Positions 46,353 to 55,493 are shown, counted from the first letter of the stretch. The stretch: 64,000 nt of DNA from Roseivivax lentus (GCF_900156805.1 NZ_FTOQ01000006.1:62001-126000), one strand, 5' to 3'. Numbers and translations: made by a program. Notes: generated by a model not told the origin, from the sequence alone.

Positions 46353-47363
46353 TCAGCCGTCGAAATCGATCTCTTCCATGATCCGCAGCGCGTCGGGGCG
46401 CAGGGCGGCGAGGTCCATCAGGTTGACGTCATCGGCGGTGAACGCGCCCCAGGACGCCACGGTCTCGGAGGTTTCGGCGCCGGGACGGACCGGGTATTCG
46501 TAATTCACCTCGGCATAGATTTCCTGCGCGTCGGAGGAGGCGAGGAATTCCATGAATTTCAGCGCGTCCTCCCGGTTCGGCGCCGCCGCGGTCATCGCCG
46601 CGCCCGACACGTTCATGTGCGTGCCGCCATCCTCGAAGGCCGGGAACAGCACGTTGACGCTTTCGGCCCAGGCGGTCTGCTCCTCGTCCTCGAGCATCTT
46701 GCCCATGTAATAGGTGTTGCCGAGCGAGATGTCGCATTCGCCGGCCCAGATCGCGCGGACCTGCGCGCGGTCATTGCCCTGCGGCTTGCGCGCGAGGTTG
46801 TCCTTGAGGCCCTGCGCCCATTCCTTGGCGGCGTCGTAGCCGTGGTGATGGATCATCGCCGAGAGCAGCGCGAGATTGTAGGGATGCGTGCCCGAGCGGG
46901 TGCAGATGCGGCCTTCCCACTTGTCCGAGGCGAGATCCTCGTAGGTGGTGATTTCCGAGGGATCGACGCGCTCCTTCGAGGCATAGACGATGCGCGCGCG
47001 GGTGGTCACGCCGAACCATTCGTTGCCCGGATCGCGGAACGCGGCGGGGATGTTCTCGACCAGCGCGGGGCTTTCGACTGCCTGCGTGACGCCCGCATCC
47101 ACGGCCTGGCTCAGGCGCGCGATGTCGACGGTCATGATGATGTCGGCGGGGCTGCGGCTGCCTTCGGCGGAGAGACGCTCGGTCAGGCCCTCGTCGAGAT
47201 AGACGACATTGGTCTCGATCCCGGTCTGCGCGGTGAAGGCATCGGTGATCGGCGCGATCAGTTCGGGCTGGCGCTGCGAGTAGATGTTGACTTCGGCCAG
47301 GGCCGGCGTGGCCGCGATCAGGGCCAGCGTGGCTGCTTGGATCGTCTTTGCGGGAACGGACAT
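46353..47363 (-). CDS. Fe(III) ABC transporter substrate-binding protein (FbpA/FutA type)
   Basis: 336 residues with a signal peptide (MSVPAKTIQAATLALIAATP, cut near LAE). The mature N-terminus VNIYSQRQPELIAPITDAFT is typical, and paired tyrosines in GNTYYMGKMLED with YEYPVRPG match the iron-coordinating Tyr-Tyr pattern of FbpA/FutA1. It would bind ferric iron in the periplasm for an ABC importer. No permease or ATPase gene adjoins it; those subunits must be encoded elsewhere. AGGAGAG precedes the ATG. Two palindromes lie 52-80 bases upstream. Confidence 0.88.
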   Translation of the reverse strand: MSVPAKTIQAATLALIAATPALAEVNIYSQRQPELIAPITDAFTAQTGIETNVVYLDEGLTERLSAEGSRSPADIIMTVDIARLSQAVDAGVTQAVESPALVENIPAAFRDPGNEWFGVTTRARIVYASKERVDPSEITTYEDLASDKWEGRICTRSGTHPYNLALLSAMIHHHGYDAAKEWAQGLKDNLARKPQGNDRAQVRAIWAGECDISLGNTYYMGKMLEDEEQTAWAESVNVLFPAFEDGGTHMNVSGAAMTAAAPNREDALKFMEFLASSDAQEIYAEVNYEYPVRPGAETSETVASWGAFTADDVNLMDLAALRPDALRIMEEIDFDG

Positions 47364-47424
47364 AAGCTCTCCTGTTGTCTCTGTGCGATCTGTTCCGATG
47401 GCGCAGAAATGCCTGACTGAAACA

Positions 47425-47442
47425 GTCGGGTCAATACCCGAC
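47425..47442 (-). promoter_or_regulatory. Candidate operator before the iron-type binding protein gene
   Basis: GTCGGGT-CAAT-ACCCGAC is a palindrome with 7-bp arms, overlapping a second one (GACTG-AAA-CAGTC, 47415-47427). On the minus strand they cover TTGACC (47429-47434), a possible -35 box, about 65 bases before the start codon. Iron uptake genes are normally repressed by Fur/Mur, RirA or Irr proteins, but the sequence does not clearly match a consensus I can name. Confidence 0.4.
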
Positions 47443-47470
47443 AAAAAAAATCGGAATAAATTTTCGAAGG

Positions 47471-47515
47471 GAAAATGCCGGCGCGGCATTTTCGCGCTTT
47501 CTTGCGAAGAAAGCG
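47471..47515. repeat. Double-hairpin element C
   Basis: GAAAATGCCG (47471-47480) pairs with CGGCATTTTC (47484-47493) over GCG; one base later CGCTTTCTT (47495-47503) pairs with AAGAAAGCG (47507-47515) over GCG. It has the same two-stem layout as elements A and B but different arms. Confidence 0.8.
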
Positions 47516-47635
47516 GGGCGGGTGGTGGCGTTGGCGCGGTACGGGGGCGCGTTTGCGTGTGGCGGCGATGGGCCGGGGCTGCCGCGCGGCCCGCCTGCGA
47601 CGGTCTGGATCCGGTTGCGACCGCCGGGCCGGGCG

Positions 47636-47682
47636 CGGTTTCCGCGTTCGGAAACCGGCCGCTTTTCCGCGCCGGAAAAGCG
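47636..47682. repeat. Double-hairpin element D, directly after mazG
   Basis: CGGTTTCCG (47636-47644) pairs with CGGAAACCG (47649-47657) over CGTT; two bases later CGCTTTTCCG (47660-47669) pairs with CGGAAAAGCG (47673-47682) over CGC. The last base touches the mazG stop codon, so it probably also shapes the mazG mRNA end. Confidence 0.8.
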
Positions 47683-48492
47683 TCAGGCGCGGGACTTTTC
47701 GCGGGCCTTCGCCGCATCCCAGAGCGCGTCCATCTCCGCGAGATCGCTGTCCTCGGGCCGCTTGCCCTCCGCGGCGAGCGCGGCCTCCACCGCGCCGAAG
47801 CGGCGGATGAATTTCTGGTTGGCCGCGCGCAGAGCCGCCTCGGGGTCGATGCCCAGATGCCGGGCGAGATTGGCCATGACGAACATCAGATCGCCGAATT
47901 CCTCGGCCCGGTGGTCGGGATCGGTCGCGGCGCGCAGCTCGCCCGCCTCCTCGACGATCTTGTCGATCACCTGGTCGGTCTCGGGCCAGTCGAAGCCCAC
48001 CCGGGCCGCACGATTCTGCAGCTTCACCGCGCGGGTCAGGGCGGGCAGCCCGGGGGCCACGCCGTCGAGCACCCCGGTCTCGGCGCGGGCGGCGCGTTCG
48101 GCGGCCTTCACCGCCTCCCAGTCGCGGGTCTGCTGTTCGGCGCTTTTCGCGTTCGATTCGTCGCCGAAGACATGCGGGTGCCGGGCAACCATCTTGTCGG
48201 CGATGGCATTGGCCACGTCGTGGAAATCGAACAGGCCCCGGTCCGCGGCGATCTGCGCGTGAAAGACCGACTGGAAGAGAAGATCGCCCAGCTCGCCCTT
48301 GAGCTCGTCCCAGGCCTCGCGTTCGATCACGTCGGCGACCTCGAAGGCCTCCTCGATCGTGTAGGGGGCGATGGTGGCGAAGCTCTGCTCCAGGTCCCAG
48401 GGACAGCCGCGGTCGGGATCGCGCAGCGCGGCCATGATCGCCAGAAGCCGTGGCATCCCGCCTTGCGGATCGTGGATCAGCGCGTCATCCAT
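47683..48492 (-). CDS. mazG: Nucleoside triphosphate pyrophosphohydrolase MazG
   Basis: MazG hydrolyses nucleoside triphosphates, including aberrant ones, to monophosphates. The 269-residue protein has the usual two MazG domains: the first with CPWDLEQSFATIAPYTIEEA and ELKGELGDLLFQSVFHAQ, the second with IVEEAGELRAATDPDHRAEE and FGDLMFVMANLARHLG, each carrying the Mg-binding EExxE-D pattern. The start at 48492 (MDDALIHDPQGG) follows GAAGGGA. It is divergent from the amidohydrolase gene. Confidence 0.95.
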   Translation of the reverse strand: MDDALIHDPQGGMPRLLAIMAALRDPDRGCPWDLEQSFATIAPYTIEEAFEVADVIEREAWDELKGELGDLLFQSVFHAQIAADRGLFDFHDVANAIADKMVARHPHVFGDESNAKSAEQQTRDWEAVKAAERAARAETGVLDGVAPGLPALTRAVKLQNRAARVGFDWPETDQVIDKIVEEAGELRAATDPDHRAEEFGDLMFVMANLARHLGIDPEAALRAANQKFIRRFGAVEAALAAEGKRPEDSDLAEMDALWDAAKAREKSRA

Positions 48493-48556
48493 GGGGCATC
48501 CCTTCGGTCGTGTCTCGTCGAGAGGGATGGCCGAAGCCCCAGGAGGAGTCCAGCAC

Positions 48557-49738
48557 ATGCCGCCCGTCAACCGCATCGCCGAGTTCGCCCCGGACATGAA
48601 GACCTGGCGCCGCCACCTGCACGCCCATCCCGAGCTGGGCCTCGACTGCGTCGAGACCGCGGCCTTCGTGGCCGCGCGGCTGCGCGAGTTCGGCGTCGAC
48701 GCGGTGCATGAGGGCATCGCGCGGACCGGCGTGGTCGCCGTTATCGAGGGGCAACAGCCGGGGCCCGTCACCGGGCTGCGCGCCGACATGGACGCGCTGC
48801 CGATGAGCGAGGAGACCGGCGCCGAACATGCCTCGACCAATCCGGGCCGGATGCATGCCTGCGGCCATGACGGGCATACCGCGATGCTGCTGGGCGCCGC
48901 GCGCTACCTTGCGGAGACGCGCAACTTCGCGGGCCGCGTCGTCCTGCTGTTCCAGCCCGCCGAAGAGACGATCGGCGGCGCGCGGATCATGGTCGAGGAG
49001 GGCGTGATGGACCGCTTCGGCATCGAGGAGGTCTACGCGCTTCACACCAACCCGTCGCTGCCCGAGGGCGCCTTCGCCACGCGGCCCGGCCCGATCATGG
49101 CCGCGGTGGACGATTTCACCATCACCCTGAGGGGGAAGGGCGGGCACGCGGCGCGGCCGCATATGTGCACCGATCCGATCCCGGCGGCGATGGGCCTCGG
49201 TCTGGCCATGCAGACCATCGCGTCGCGCAACACCGACCCGCTGGGGCAGATCGTGGTGTCGATCACCCAGGTCCATGCGGGCTCCGCCTGGAACGTCATC
49301 CCCGAGACGGCGATGATCGCGGGCACCGTGCGCACCTTCGATGCCGAGGTGCGGGACATGGCCGAGGCGCGCATCCGCAAGCTCGCCGAGACCCATGCGG
49401 CGGGCGCCGATCTGAGCGTCGAGATCACCTATGACCGCTCCTACCCCGCGACGGTGAACCACACCGCCCAGACCGCCTTCGCGGCAGAGATCGCGCGCGA
49501 GATCGCGGGTGCGGAGGCGGTGGATACGGACGCGCCGCCGGTCATGGGGGCGGAGGATTTTTCCTACATGCTGGAGGCGCGGCCCGGCGCCTATCTCAAG
49601 CTGGGCCAGGGGGTGGGTCCGGGCGTGCATCACCCGAAATTCGATTTCAACGACGCGGTGGCGCCCCTCGGGGCCTCGTTCTTCGTCCGGTTGATCGAGC
49701 GGCGGCACGCGCTGGCGCATGCGCGGGCGGCGGAGTGA
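48557..49738 (+). CDS. M20 family amidohydrolase (HipO/IAA-amino acid hydrolase-like)
   Basis: 393 residues from the ATG at 48557, after AGGAGGAG. It has the metallopeptidase M20D pattern: RADMDALPMSEET, the zinc site MHACGHDGHTAM, PAEETIGGARIMVEEG, the dimerisation domain with GKGGHAARPH and VMGAEDFSYMLEARPGAYLK. Such enzymes hydrolyse N-acyl amino acids (hippurate-like). The substrate is not known. It precedes an agmatinase-like gene on the same strand. Confidence 0.92.
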   Translation: MPPVNRIAEFAPDMKTWRRHLHAHPELGLDCVETAAFVAARLREFGVDAVHEGIARTGVVAVIEGQQPGPVTGLRADMDALPMSEETGAEHASTNPGRMHACGHDGHTAMLLGAARYLAETRNFAGRVVLLFQPAEETIGGARIMVEEGVMDRFGIEEVYALHTNPSLPEGAFATRPGPIMAAVDDFTITLRGKGGHAARPHMCTDPIPAAMGLGLAMQTIASRNTDPLGQIVVSITQVHAGSAWNVIPETAMIAGTVRTFDAEVRDMAEARIRKLAETHAAGADLSVEITYDRSYPATVNHTAQTAFAAEIAREIAGAEAVDTDAPPVMGAEDFSYMLEARPGAYLKLGQGVGPGVHHPKFDFNDAVAPLGASFFVRLIERRHALAHARAAE

Positions 49739-49740
49739 CG

Positions 49741-49783
49741 CGCCGCCCCTGACCCTTCACCTTTCCGAAAAAACGCAAAAGCG
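49741..49783. repeat. Dispersed repeat copy 1
   Basis: This 43-base stretch, beginning CGCCGCCCCTGACCCTTCAC and running to ACGCAAAAGCG, is closely similar to a stretch at 56518-56559, with one or two single-base gaps. It lies directly after the amidohydrolase stop. Two copies 6.8 kb apart suggest a short dispersed element. Confidence 0.55.
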
Positions 49784-49828
49784 ACGCCGGCAGAGGCGCA
49801 TCGCCCGGGGAAAAGGACAAAGCCCGCC

Positions 49829-50794
49829 ATGGCGCTCGAAGATGCCAAGACCCAGATCGACCACGCCTTCACCCGCGGCGACCCGCGCGGCCTGTCCTAT
49901 GAAAACGCCTTCGCGGGCGCCACGTCCTTCCTGCGGCGCCGCTACACCAAGGATCTCGCGGGCATCGACATCGCGGTGACCGGGCTGCCCTTCGACCAGG
50001 CGGTCACGAATCGTCCCGGCTGCCGTTTCGGACCGCGGGCGATCCGCGAGGCCTCCAGCCTGCAGACCTACGACCCGCCCTATGGCTGGGACGGCTTCGA
50101 TCCCCTGAGCGCCTTCGCGGTCGCGGATTACGGCGACATGGCCTTCGATTACGCCAATGTGGCCGAGGTGCCGGGCCGGGTGGAGGCGCATATCGCCTCG
50201 ATCCTCGATCAGGGCGCCGCGGCGCTGAGCCTCGGCGGCGATCACTTCCTGACGCTGCCGATCCTGCGCGCCCACGCGGCGAAATACGGGCCCCTCGCGC
50301 TCATTCAGTTCGACGCCCATTCCGACAGCTGGCAGGACGACGATCCCACCCGGATCGATCACGGCACCTTCGTCTACAAGGCGGTGCGCGAGGGGCTGAT
50401 CGACCCCGCCCGCTCGGCGACCATCGGCATCCGCACGACCAATCCCGACATGCTGGGGATCGCCAATCTCGATGCGCGGTCGGTGCATGAGACCGGGCCC
50501 AATGCCACGGCGGCACGGGTGCGCGAGATCGTGGGGGATGCGCCCGCCTACCTGACCTTCGATATCGACTGCCTCGATCCGGCCTTCGCGCCGGGCACCG
50601 GCACGCCGGTCTGGGGCGGGCTCAGCTCGGGGCAGGCGGCGATCTGTCTGCGGGAACTTGCCGGTTTGAACGTCGTCGGCGGCGATGTGGTTGAGGTCAG
50701 CCCGCCATACGATACGACGGGCGCGACCGCCATCGCGGGCGCGCATGTGGCGACGGAAATTCTTTGTCTCTGGGGATGGACCCGGAGAAGATAA
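49829..50794 (+). CDS. speB: Agmatinase / ureohydrolase family protein
   Basis: 321 residues. All ureohydrolase metal-binding motifs are present: SLGGDHFLTLPI, QFDAHSDSWQDDD and TFDIDCLDPAFAPGTGTPVW, binding two Mn ions. By length and EVSPPYDTTGATAIAGAHVA it resembles agmatinase (agmatine to putrescine and urea), though guanidinobutyrase or similar is possible. A DUF1499 gene follows 46 bases later. Confidence 0.88.
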   Translation: MALEDAKTQIDHAFTRGDPRGLSYENAFAGATSFLRRRYTKDLAGIDIAVTGLPFDQAVTNRPGCRFGPRAIREASSLQTYDPPYGWDGFDPLSAFAVADYGDMAFDYANVAEVPGRVEAHIASILDQGAAALSLGGDHFLTLPILRAHAAKYGPLALIQFDAHSDSWQDDDPTRIDHGTFVYKAVREGLIDPARSATIGIRTTNPDMLGIANLDARSVHETGPNATAARVREIVGDAPAYLTFDIDCLDPAFAPGTGTPVWGGLSSGQAAICLRELAGLNVVGGDVVEVSPPYDTTGATAIAGAHVATEILCLWGWTRRR

Positions 50795-50840
50795 CACCGC
50801 GTTCCGGAACGACGTGCTCCAATCACAAAGGCCTGTATCA

Positions 50841-51254
50841 GTGCTGAAATTCATCTTCTGGCTCATCATCCTGCTGATCGTCGCGGGCGTCGCCTATATC
50901 CGCTTCGCTCCCTCCGATCCGGAGGTCTGGCATGTCGATCCGCAGGTCACCGCCGATCAGGACCTCGCAGCGGGTGTGCGACGGCGCCTCGACGCGGGCG
51001 AGGACACGCTGGCCGATCTCGACCGCATCATCCTGTCGACCCCGCGCACGGAGCTGGTCGCGGGCAGCGTCGCAGAGGAGCGGATCACCTATGTCACCCG
51101 CTCCAAGTGGATGGGCTTTCCCGATTACACCACGGTGCAGCAGGTCGAGGACCGCATCGAGATTTATGCGCGCGCGCGGTTCGGCCAGTCCGATCTCGGC
51201 GTGAACAAGGCGCGCGTCGAGGGCTGGCTGGCGGAATTGCCGCAATCGGAGTGA
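50841..51254 (+). CDS. DUF1499 family protein
   Basis: 137 residues from a GTG at 50841 (MLKFIFWLIILLIVAGVAYI), giving an N-terminal membrane anchor. The rest is a soluble domain with RITYVTRSKWMGFPDYTTVQ and EIYARARFGQSDLGVNKARV, the DUF1499 signature; function unknown. It probably sits in the periplasm. It lies close behind the agmatinase gene. Confidence 0.85.
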   Translation: MLKFIFWLIILLIVAGVAYIRFAPSDPEVWHVDPQVTADQDLAAGVRRRLDAGEDTLADLDRIILSTPRTELVAGSVAEERITYVTRSKWMGFPDYTTVQQVEDRIEIYARARFGQSDLGVNKARVEGWLAELPQSE

Positions 51255-51325
51255 GGGGCGCTGGCCTGTCATGACCTGCGCGATCCGGTGCCCCCTTCGA
51301 CCTGGGGCGCGCGCGGGATCGGCGC

Positions 51326-51631
51326 CTAACCGGCGCGGTCCGGCGCCGGGCTCATCGGCGGCGCGGGCCCGGGCTCGGGGTCGAGCGCGCTCGACAGGCA
51401 GCCCTCGTTCAGTTCGCGCCACATCGGGTTGTTCAGCGACATCTGGCATTGCGCGTTGAAGCTGCGCCCGCCCACATGCAGGCAGATCACCTCACCGAGC
51501 TCCACCCGGTCGCCCTGCGTGTCGGTGCAATAGCAATCGATCGTGGTCCCGTCGGGGCGCAGCAGATCGGCCATCGCCGGCGTGGCGGAGAGACCTGCTG
51601 CCAGAAGCGCTATGGCGGCCCGATGCATCAT
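51326..51631 (-). CDS. Small secreted cysteine-rich protein
   Basis: 101 residues, with a signal peptide ([20 protein letters not shown], cut near residue 21). The mature part has five cysteines ([38 protein letters not shown]), then a Pro-rich tail. An ATG three bases later is also possible. Similar small proteins appear in roseobacters without a known function, as far as I recall. It faces the DUF1499 gene and is divergent from prfA. Confidence 0.65.
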   Translation of the reverse strand: MMHRAAIALLAAGLSATPAMADLLRPDGTTIDCYCTDTQGDRVELGEVICLHVGGRSFNAQCQMSLNNPMWRELNEGCLSSALDPEPGPAPPMSPAPDRAG

Positions 51632-51739
51632 GTCGGAAGGTTAGGCGGTCCGCCTCCGGTCGATCAAGGGCCTCGTTGCCGCGGCCGGGCCGCGCCGGTG
51701 CCCTTGACCGCGCCGCGGCGGGTCGGCAAGACCGCGTGC

Positions 51740-52789
51740 ATGATCCCGAATGACCGCCTTTTGCAGATCACCGAACGGTTCGAGTATCTCGAGGCGCGCA
51801 TGGCGACGGGCGACGGCGACATCGCCGCCCTGGGCCGCGAATATGCCGAACTGAAACCCGTGGTGGACGTGATCGCCGATTGGCGCGCGCTGACGGACGA
51901 GATCGCCGAGGCCGAGGCGATGCGCGCCGATCCCGAGATGCGGGAAATGGCGGAGGAGGAGCTGGGCACGCTGCGCGCGCGCCTGCCCGAGGCCGAACAT
52001 GCGCTGCAACTGGCGCTGTTGCCGCGCGACGCCGCCGATGCGCGCCCGGCCATCCTCGAGATCCGGCCGGGCACGGGGGGCGAGGAGGCCGCGCTGTTCG
52101 CGGGCGATCTGCTGCGCATGTATCAGCGCTACGCCGAGGCGCGGGGCTGGCGCGTGGAGATCATCGAGGAGCAGACGACCGAGCTGGGCGGGATCAAGGA
52201 GGTCACCGCGCGGATCGAGGGCGACGGCGTCTTCGCGCGGCTGAAATACGAATCGGGCGTGCACCGGGTGCAGCGGGTGCCAACGACGGAATCGGGTGGG
52301 CGCATCCACACCTCGGCGGCCACCGTCGCGGTGCTGCCCGAAGCCGCCGAGGTCGATATCGCCATCGACCAGAACGACATCCGCATCGACACGATGCGCG
52401 CCTCGGGCGCGGGCGGCCAACACGTCAACACCACCGATTCGGCGGTGCGGATCACCCATATCCCGAGCGGCATCGTCGTGACCTCGTCGGAAAAGAGCCA
52501 GCACCGCAACCGCGAGATCGCCATGCAGGTGCTGCGCACGCGGCTCTTCGATGCGGAGCGGCAGAAGGCGGCGTCGGAGCGTTCGGATCTGAGGCGCGCG
52601 CAGGTGGGCTCGGGCGACCGGTCCGAACGCATCCGCACCTACAACTTCCCGCAGGGGCGGCTGACCGATCACCGCATCAACCTCACGCTCTACAAGCTCG
52701 ACCAGGTCATGGCCGGCGATCTCGACGACATCATCGACGCGCTGATCCAGGACGCGCAGGCGACGCTTCTGGCCGAGATGGGCGCGTGA
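51740..52789 (+). CDS. prfA: Peptide chain release factor 1
   Basis: RF1 reads UAA and UAG stop codons and releases the peptide. The 349-residue protein starts [20 protein letters not shown], shows the anticodon-like PxT motif (PTT in [17 protein letters not shown]) and the catalytic GGQ in [16 protein letters not shown]. The frame extends upstream to 51449, but the family start is 51740. The stop overlaps the prmC start (GTGA), matching PrmC's role in methylating RF1's GGQ glutamine. Confidence 0.97.
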   Translation: MIPNDRLLQITERFEYLEARMATGDGDIAALGREYAELKPVVDVIADWRALTDEIAEAEAMRADPEMREMAEEELGTLRARLPEAEHALQLALLPRDAADARPAILEIRPGTGGEEAALFAGDLLRMYQRYAEARGWRVEIIEEQTTELGGIKEVTARIEGDGVFARLKYESGVHRVQRVPTTESGGRIHTSAATVAVLPEAAEVDIAIDQNDIRIDTMRASGAGGQHVNTTDSAVRITHIPSGIVVTSSEKSQHRNREIAMQVLRTRLFDAERQKAASERSDLRRAQVGSGDRSERIRTYNFPQGRLTDHRINLTLYKLDQVMAGDLDDIIDALIQDAQATLLAEMGA

Positions 52790-53631
52790 CCACCGGATCG
52801 GCGATCCTCGCCACGGCGACGCGGCGGCTTGCGGCGGCGGGCATCCCCGATCCGGGCCGCGACGCGCGGCGCCTCCTGGCGCATGTGCTGAAGGTGCCGC
52901 CCGGCCGCCTGACCCTGTTCCTGCCCGAGCCCGTCGCACCGGACCTGACGGTGATCTACAACGTCATGGTCGAACGCCGGGCGGAGCGGGTGCCGGTGTC
53001 GCACCTGACCGGGCGGCGGATGTTCTACGGGCGCGAATTCCTCGTCACCAAGGACGTGCTCGACCCCCGGCCCGAGACCGAGACGCTGATCGAGGCCGCT
53101 TTGGCCGGGCCGGTCACGCGGTTTCTCGATCTCGGCACCGGGTCGGGCGCCATCGCGCTGACGCTCGCCGCCGAACTGCCCGAGGCGACGGGCGTGGCCA
53201 CGGACCTGTCGCGCGCGGCGCTGGAGGTGGCGTTCTGGAACCGCAACACCTTCGGGCTGACTGACCGGGTGGCGCTTCTGGAAGGGGCGTGGTTCGCGCC
53301 GCTGGCCCAGGGGCAGCGTTTCGACCTGATCGTGTCGAACCCGCCCTATATCGCGGCCTCGGAGATGGACGGGCTCGACCGGGACGTGGCCGAGTACGAA
53401 CCGCGCATGGCGCTGACGGACGAGGCGGACGGTCTGAGCGCCTACCGCGCGATCGCAAAGGGGGCGGGGGCGCATCTGGCCCGGGGCGGGCGTGTTCTGG
53501 TCGAGATCGGCGCCGCGCAGGGCGCCGCGGTGTCGGAGCTTTTCGCCGCGGCGGGCTTTGCGGAGGTGCGCGTTCTGCCCGATCTCGACGGGCGCGACCG
53601 CGTCGTCGCCGCCGCCGACCCGGCGCCCTGA
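52786..53631 (+). CDS. prmC: Release factor glutamine methyltransferase
   Basis: PrmC methylates the GGQ glutamine of RF1 and RF2. The 281-residue protein starts with GTG ([20 protein letters not shown]), has the SAM motif [19 protein letters not shown], and [10 protein letters not shown] as the substrate-glutamine motif. It overlaps prfA by four bases. The EamA gene follows after 12 bases. Confidence 0.95.
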   Translation: MTTGSAILATATRRLAAAGIPDPGRDARRLLAHVLKVPPGRLTLFLPEPVAPDLTVIYNVMVERRAERVPVSHLTGRRMFYGREFLVTKDVLDPRPETETLIEAALAGPVTRFLDLGTGSGAIALTLAAELPEATGVATDLSRAALEVAFWNRNTFGLTDRVALLEGAWFAPLAQGQRFDLIVSNPPYIAASEMDGLDRDVAEYEPRMALTDEADGLSAYRAIAKGAGAHLARGGRVLVEIGAAQGAAVSELFAAAGFAEVRVLPDLDGRDRVVAAADPAP

Positions 53632-53643
53632 GCCGCGCCCGGG

Positions 53644-54501
53644 ATGTCGCTTGCGGGATTTCTCCTCGTTCTCTCGGCCGCGATCTGCCACGCGACCTGG
53701 AACCTCTTCGTCAAGCGGCTGAACGCGGGCGCGGAGCTTGTCTGGCTGTTCTCGCTCGTCTCGGTGGTGATCTACGCGCCGCTCGGCCTCTGGATCGCGG
53801 CGGGCTGGGCGACCTTCGCGCTGACCGATCTGTGGTTCATCGCCGGCAGCACAATGCTGCATCTGGCGTATTTCCTGCTGCTGCAGAAAGCCTACAGCGT
53901 GGGCGACCTTTCGGTCGTCTATCCCACCGCGCGGGCCACGGGGCCGGTCCTGTCGGGCAGTTTCGCGGTGCTCGTCCTCGGCGAGGCGTTGAGCCCGCAG
54001 ATGGCGGTGGGTGCGGGCATCATCGTCTTCGGGGTCTTCATGCTGACCGGCGGGCGGCGCAGCTTTTCCGGCGGGGCAGGGGCGACCTCGCTGCTGTTCG
54101 GGATGGCCACCGGCGCGCTGATCGGCGCCTACACGGTCTGGGATGCCTATGCGGTCACCGCGATCCTGATCCCGCCGCTTCTGCTGGAATATGCCTCGAA
54201 CCTGTCGCGGCTGGTGCTGCTGACGCCGGTGGCCTGGCTGCGCCGGGCGCGGGTGGCGCGGCTCTGGCGCGAGGAGCGGCTGGGCGTGATGGTCATCGCG
54301 GTGCTGAGCCCCCTGGCCTATATCCTCGTGCTGATCGCGATGCGCTTCACCCCGGTGGTCTACGTAGCGCCGCTGCGCGAGGTGTCGGTGCTTCTGTCCG
54401 TGCTCGCGGGCAGCCTGATCCTCGGCGAGGGCGATCTGCGCCGCCGGCTGTCCTGGGCGGCGGTGATCCTGTGCGGCGTGATCCTGCTGGCCAGCGCCTG
54501 A
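53644..54501 (+). CDS. EamA/DMT family transporter
   Basis: 285 residues with ten hydrophobic segments and two internally similar halves, as usual for drug/metabolite exporters: LSAAICHATWNLFVKRLNAG at the N-terminus and YVAPLREVSVLLSVLAGSLI in the second half. Substrate unknown. It starts 12 bases after prmC and may be in the same operon. Confidence 0.88.
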   Translation: MSLAGFLLVLSAAICHATWNLFVKRLNAGAELVWLFSLVSVVIYAPLGLWIAAGWATFALTDLWFIAGSTMLHLAYFLLLQKAYSVGDLSVVYPTARATGPVLSGSFAVLVLGEALSPQMAVGAGIIVFGVFMLTGGRRSFSGGAGATSLLFGMATGALIGAYTVWDAYAVTAILIPPLLLEYASNLSRLVLLTPVAWLRRARVARLWREERLGVMVIAVLSPLAYILVLIAMRFTPVVYVAPLREVSVLLSVLAGSLILGEGDLRRRLSWAAVILCGVILLASA

Positions 54502-54758
54502 GACGGCGCAAATCCGCAAAATCCGGGGGATTTTCGCCGCAAGACGCGGTTTTCCCGCGAATTTGCCGCTTTTTGCGCGATCAGGCCTTGTGAAACGCGG
54601 ACAGCCATGTTTACTCAAGCGCACCGGGCAATGGTTCGGACGGGATATCCCGTCGCGCCCGGTACCAAGCCACAAAGCAACCGTGATCCTGTGAGGCGGG
54701 CGCAGAAAAGCGCCGGAGGATCACGAACCACAGTCAGATACAGGACTGAAACCGCGCT
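54502..54758. other. Intergenic region between the EamA and DUF4167 genes
   Basis: 257 bases without a gene. A run of short inverted repeats lies at 54507-54582, including AAAATCC-GGG-GGATTTT (54518-54534), resembling the double-hairpin elements but irregular. The DUF4167 promoter should lie here. Confidence 0.4.
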
Positions 54759-55493
54759 ATGAGATCTTCCAAGTCACGGTCCCGTCCCAAGGGCAACCGC
54801 AACCGGAACACGATGGGCAACGTCGTCAACCGTGTATTCGACAGCTCCGGCCCGGACGGCAAGGTGCGCGGCACGCCGCAGCAAATCATCGACAAGTACA
54901 ACCAGCTCGCCCGCGACGCGCAGCTCGGCAATGATCGCGTTGCCACGGAAAACTTCCAGCAGCACGCCGAGCATTACCAGCGCATGCTGAGCGAGGCGCA
55001 GCGCGAGCAGGACCAGAAGCGCGAACAGCAGGAGCGGGAAAACCGCGAACGCCAGGCGCAGCGGGACCGCGAACGCAACGACCGCGACGGCGACGACAAG
55101 AGCCAGCATGGCGGGCATGACAGCGGCGACGACCAGCGTGGCCATGACGGCAACGATCCGGGCCGCGCGCCCCAGCCCGAGACCGCTGGGAACGGCGATG
55201 GCGGCAATGGCAACGATGGCGGCCAGTCGAACAACGGCGGCAATGGCGGCGGCAACGGCAACCAGGGCGGCAGCAACCGCCGTCGCCGGGGCAAGTCCGC
55301 GGGCGGCGAGGGCGGCAGCCAGGACGCCGACGTGGTCGATCTGAACGCCGATGACGACGAGTCGCATCTCGTCGAGACGCCGGAGAATGCCGAGAAGCCG
55401 AAACCGAAGCGCAAGCCGCGCCGCAAGCCCGCGGAGGCCCAGGAAAGCGGCCAGACGCCGGCCCCGGCCGAGGATGCCGCCAACGAAGGCTAG
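54759..55493 (+). CDS. DUF4167 family protein
   Basis: 244 residues. The conserved DUF4167 domain is the first 75 residues (RPKGNRNRNTMGNVVNRVFD, GTPQQIIDKYNQLARDAQLG and NFQQHAEHYQRMLSEAQ), and the name of the family comes from alphaproteobacteria. The rest is highly biased: a Glu/Arg/Gln coiled region, then a Gly/Asn/Asp-rich stretch (GNGDGGNGNDGGQSNNGG) and a basic tail (KPKRKPRRKPAE). RNA binding is plausible from the composition but not shown. A terminator follows. Confidence 0.9.
   Translation: MRSSKSRSRPKGNRNRNTMGNVVNRVFDSSGPDGKVRGTPQQIIDKYNQLARDAQLGNDRVATENFQQHAEHYQRMLSEAQREQDQKREQQERENRERQAQRDRERNDRDGDDKSQHGGHDSGDDQRGHDGNDPGRAPQPETAGNGDGGNGNDGGQSNNGGNGGGNGNQGGSNRRRRGKSAGGEGGSQDADVVDLNADDDESHLVETPENAEKPKPKRKPRRKPAEAQESGQTPAPAEDAANEG

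Larger units (their letters stand above)
47364..47682. other. Intergenic region with palindromes and two double-hairpin elements
   Basis: 319 bases between mazG and the iron-type binding protein gene, both on the minus strand. No gene. It contains GACTG-AAA-CAGTC (47415-47427), GTCGGGT-CAAT-ACCCGAC (47425-47442) and double-hairpin elements at 47471-47515 and 47636-47682. Confidence 0.6.

Noticed and set aside
51449-51739. N-terminal extension of prfA to 51449
   Set aside because: The extension has no similarity to RF1, and the family start at 51740 gives the normal length of 349 residues.
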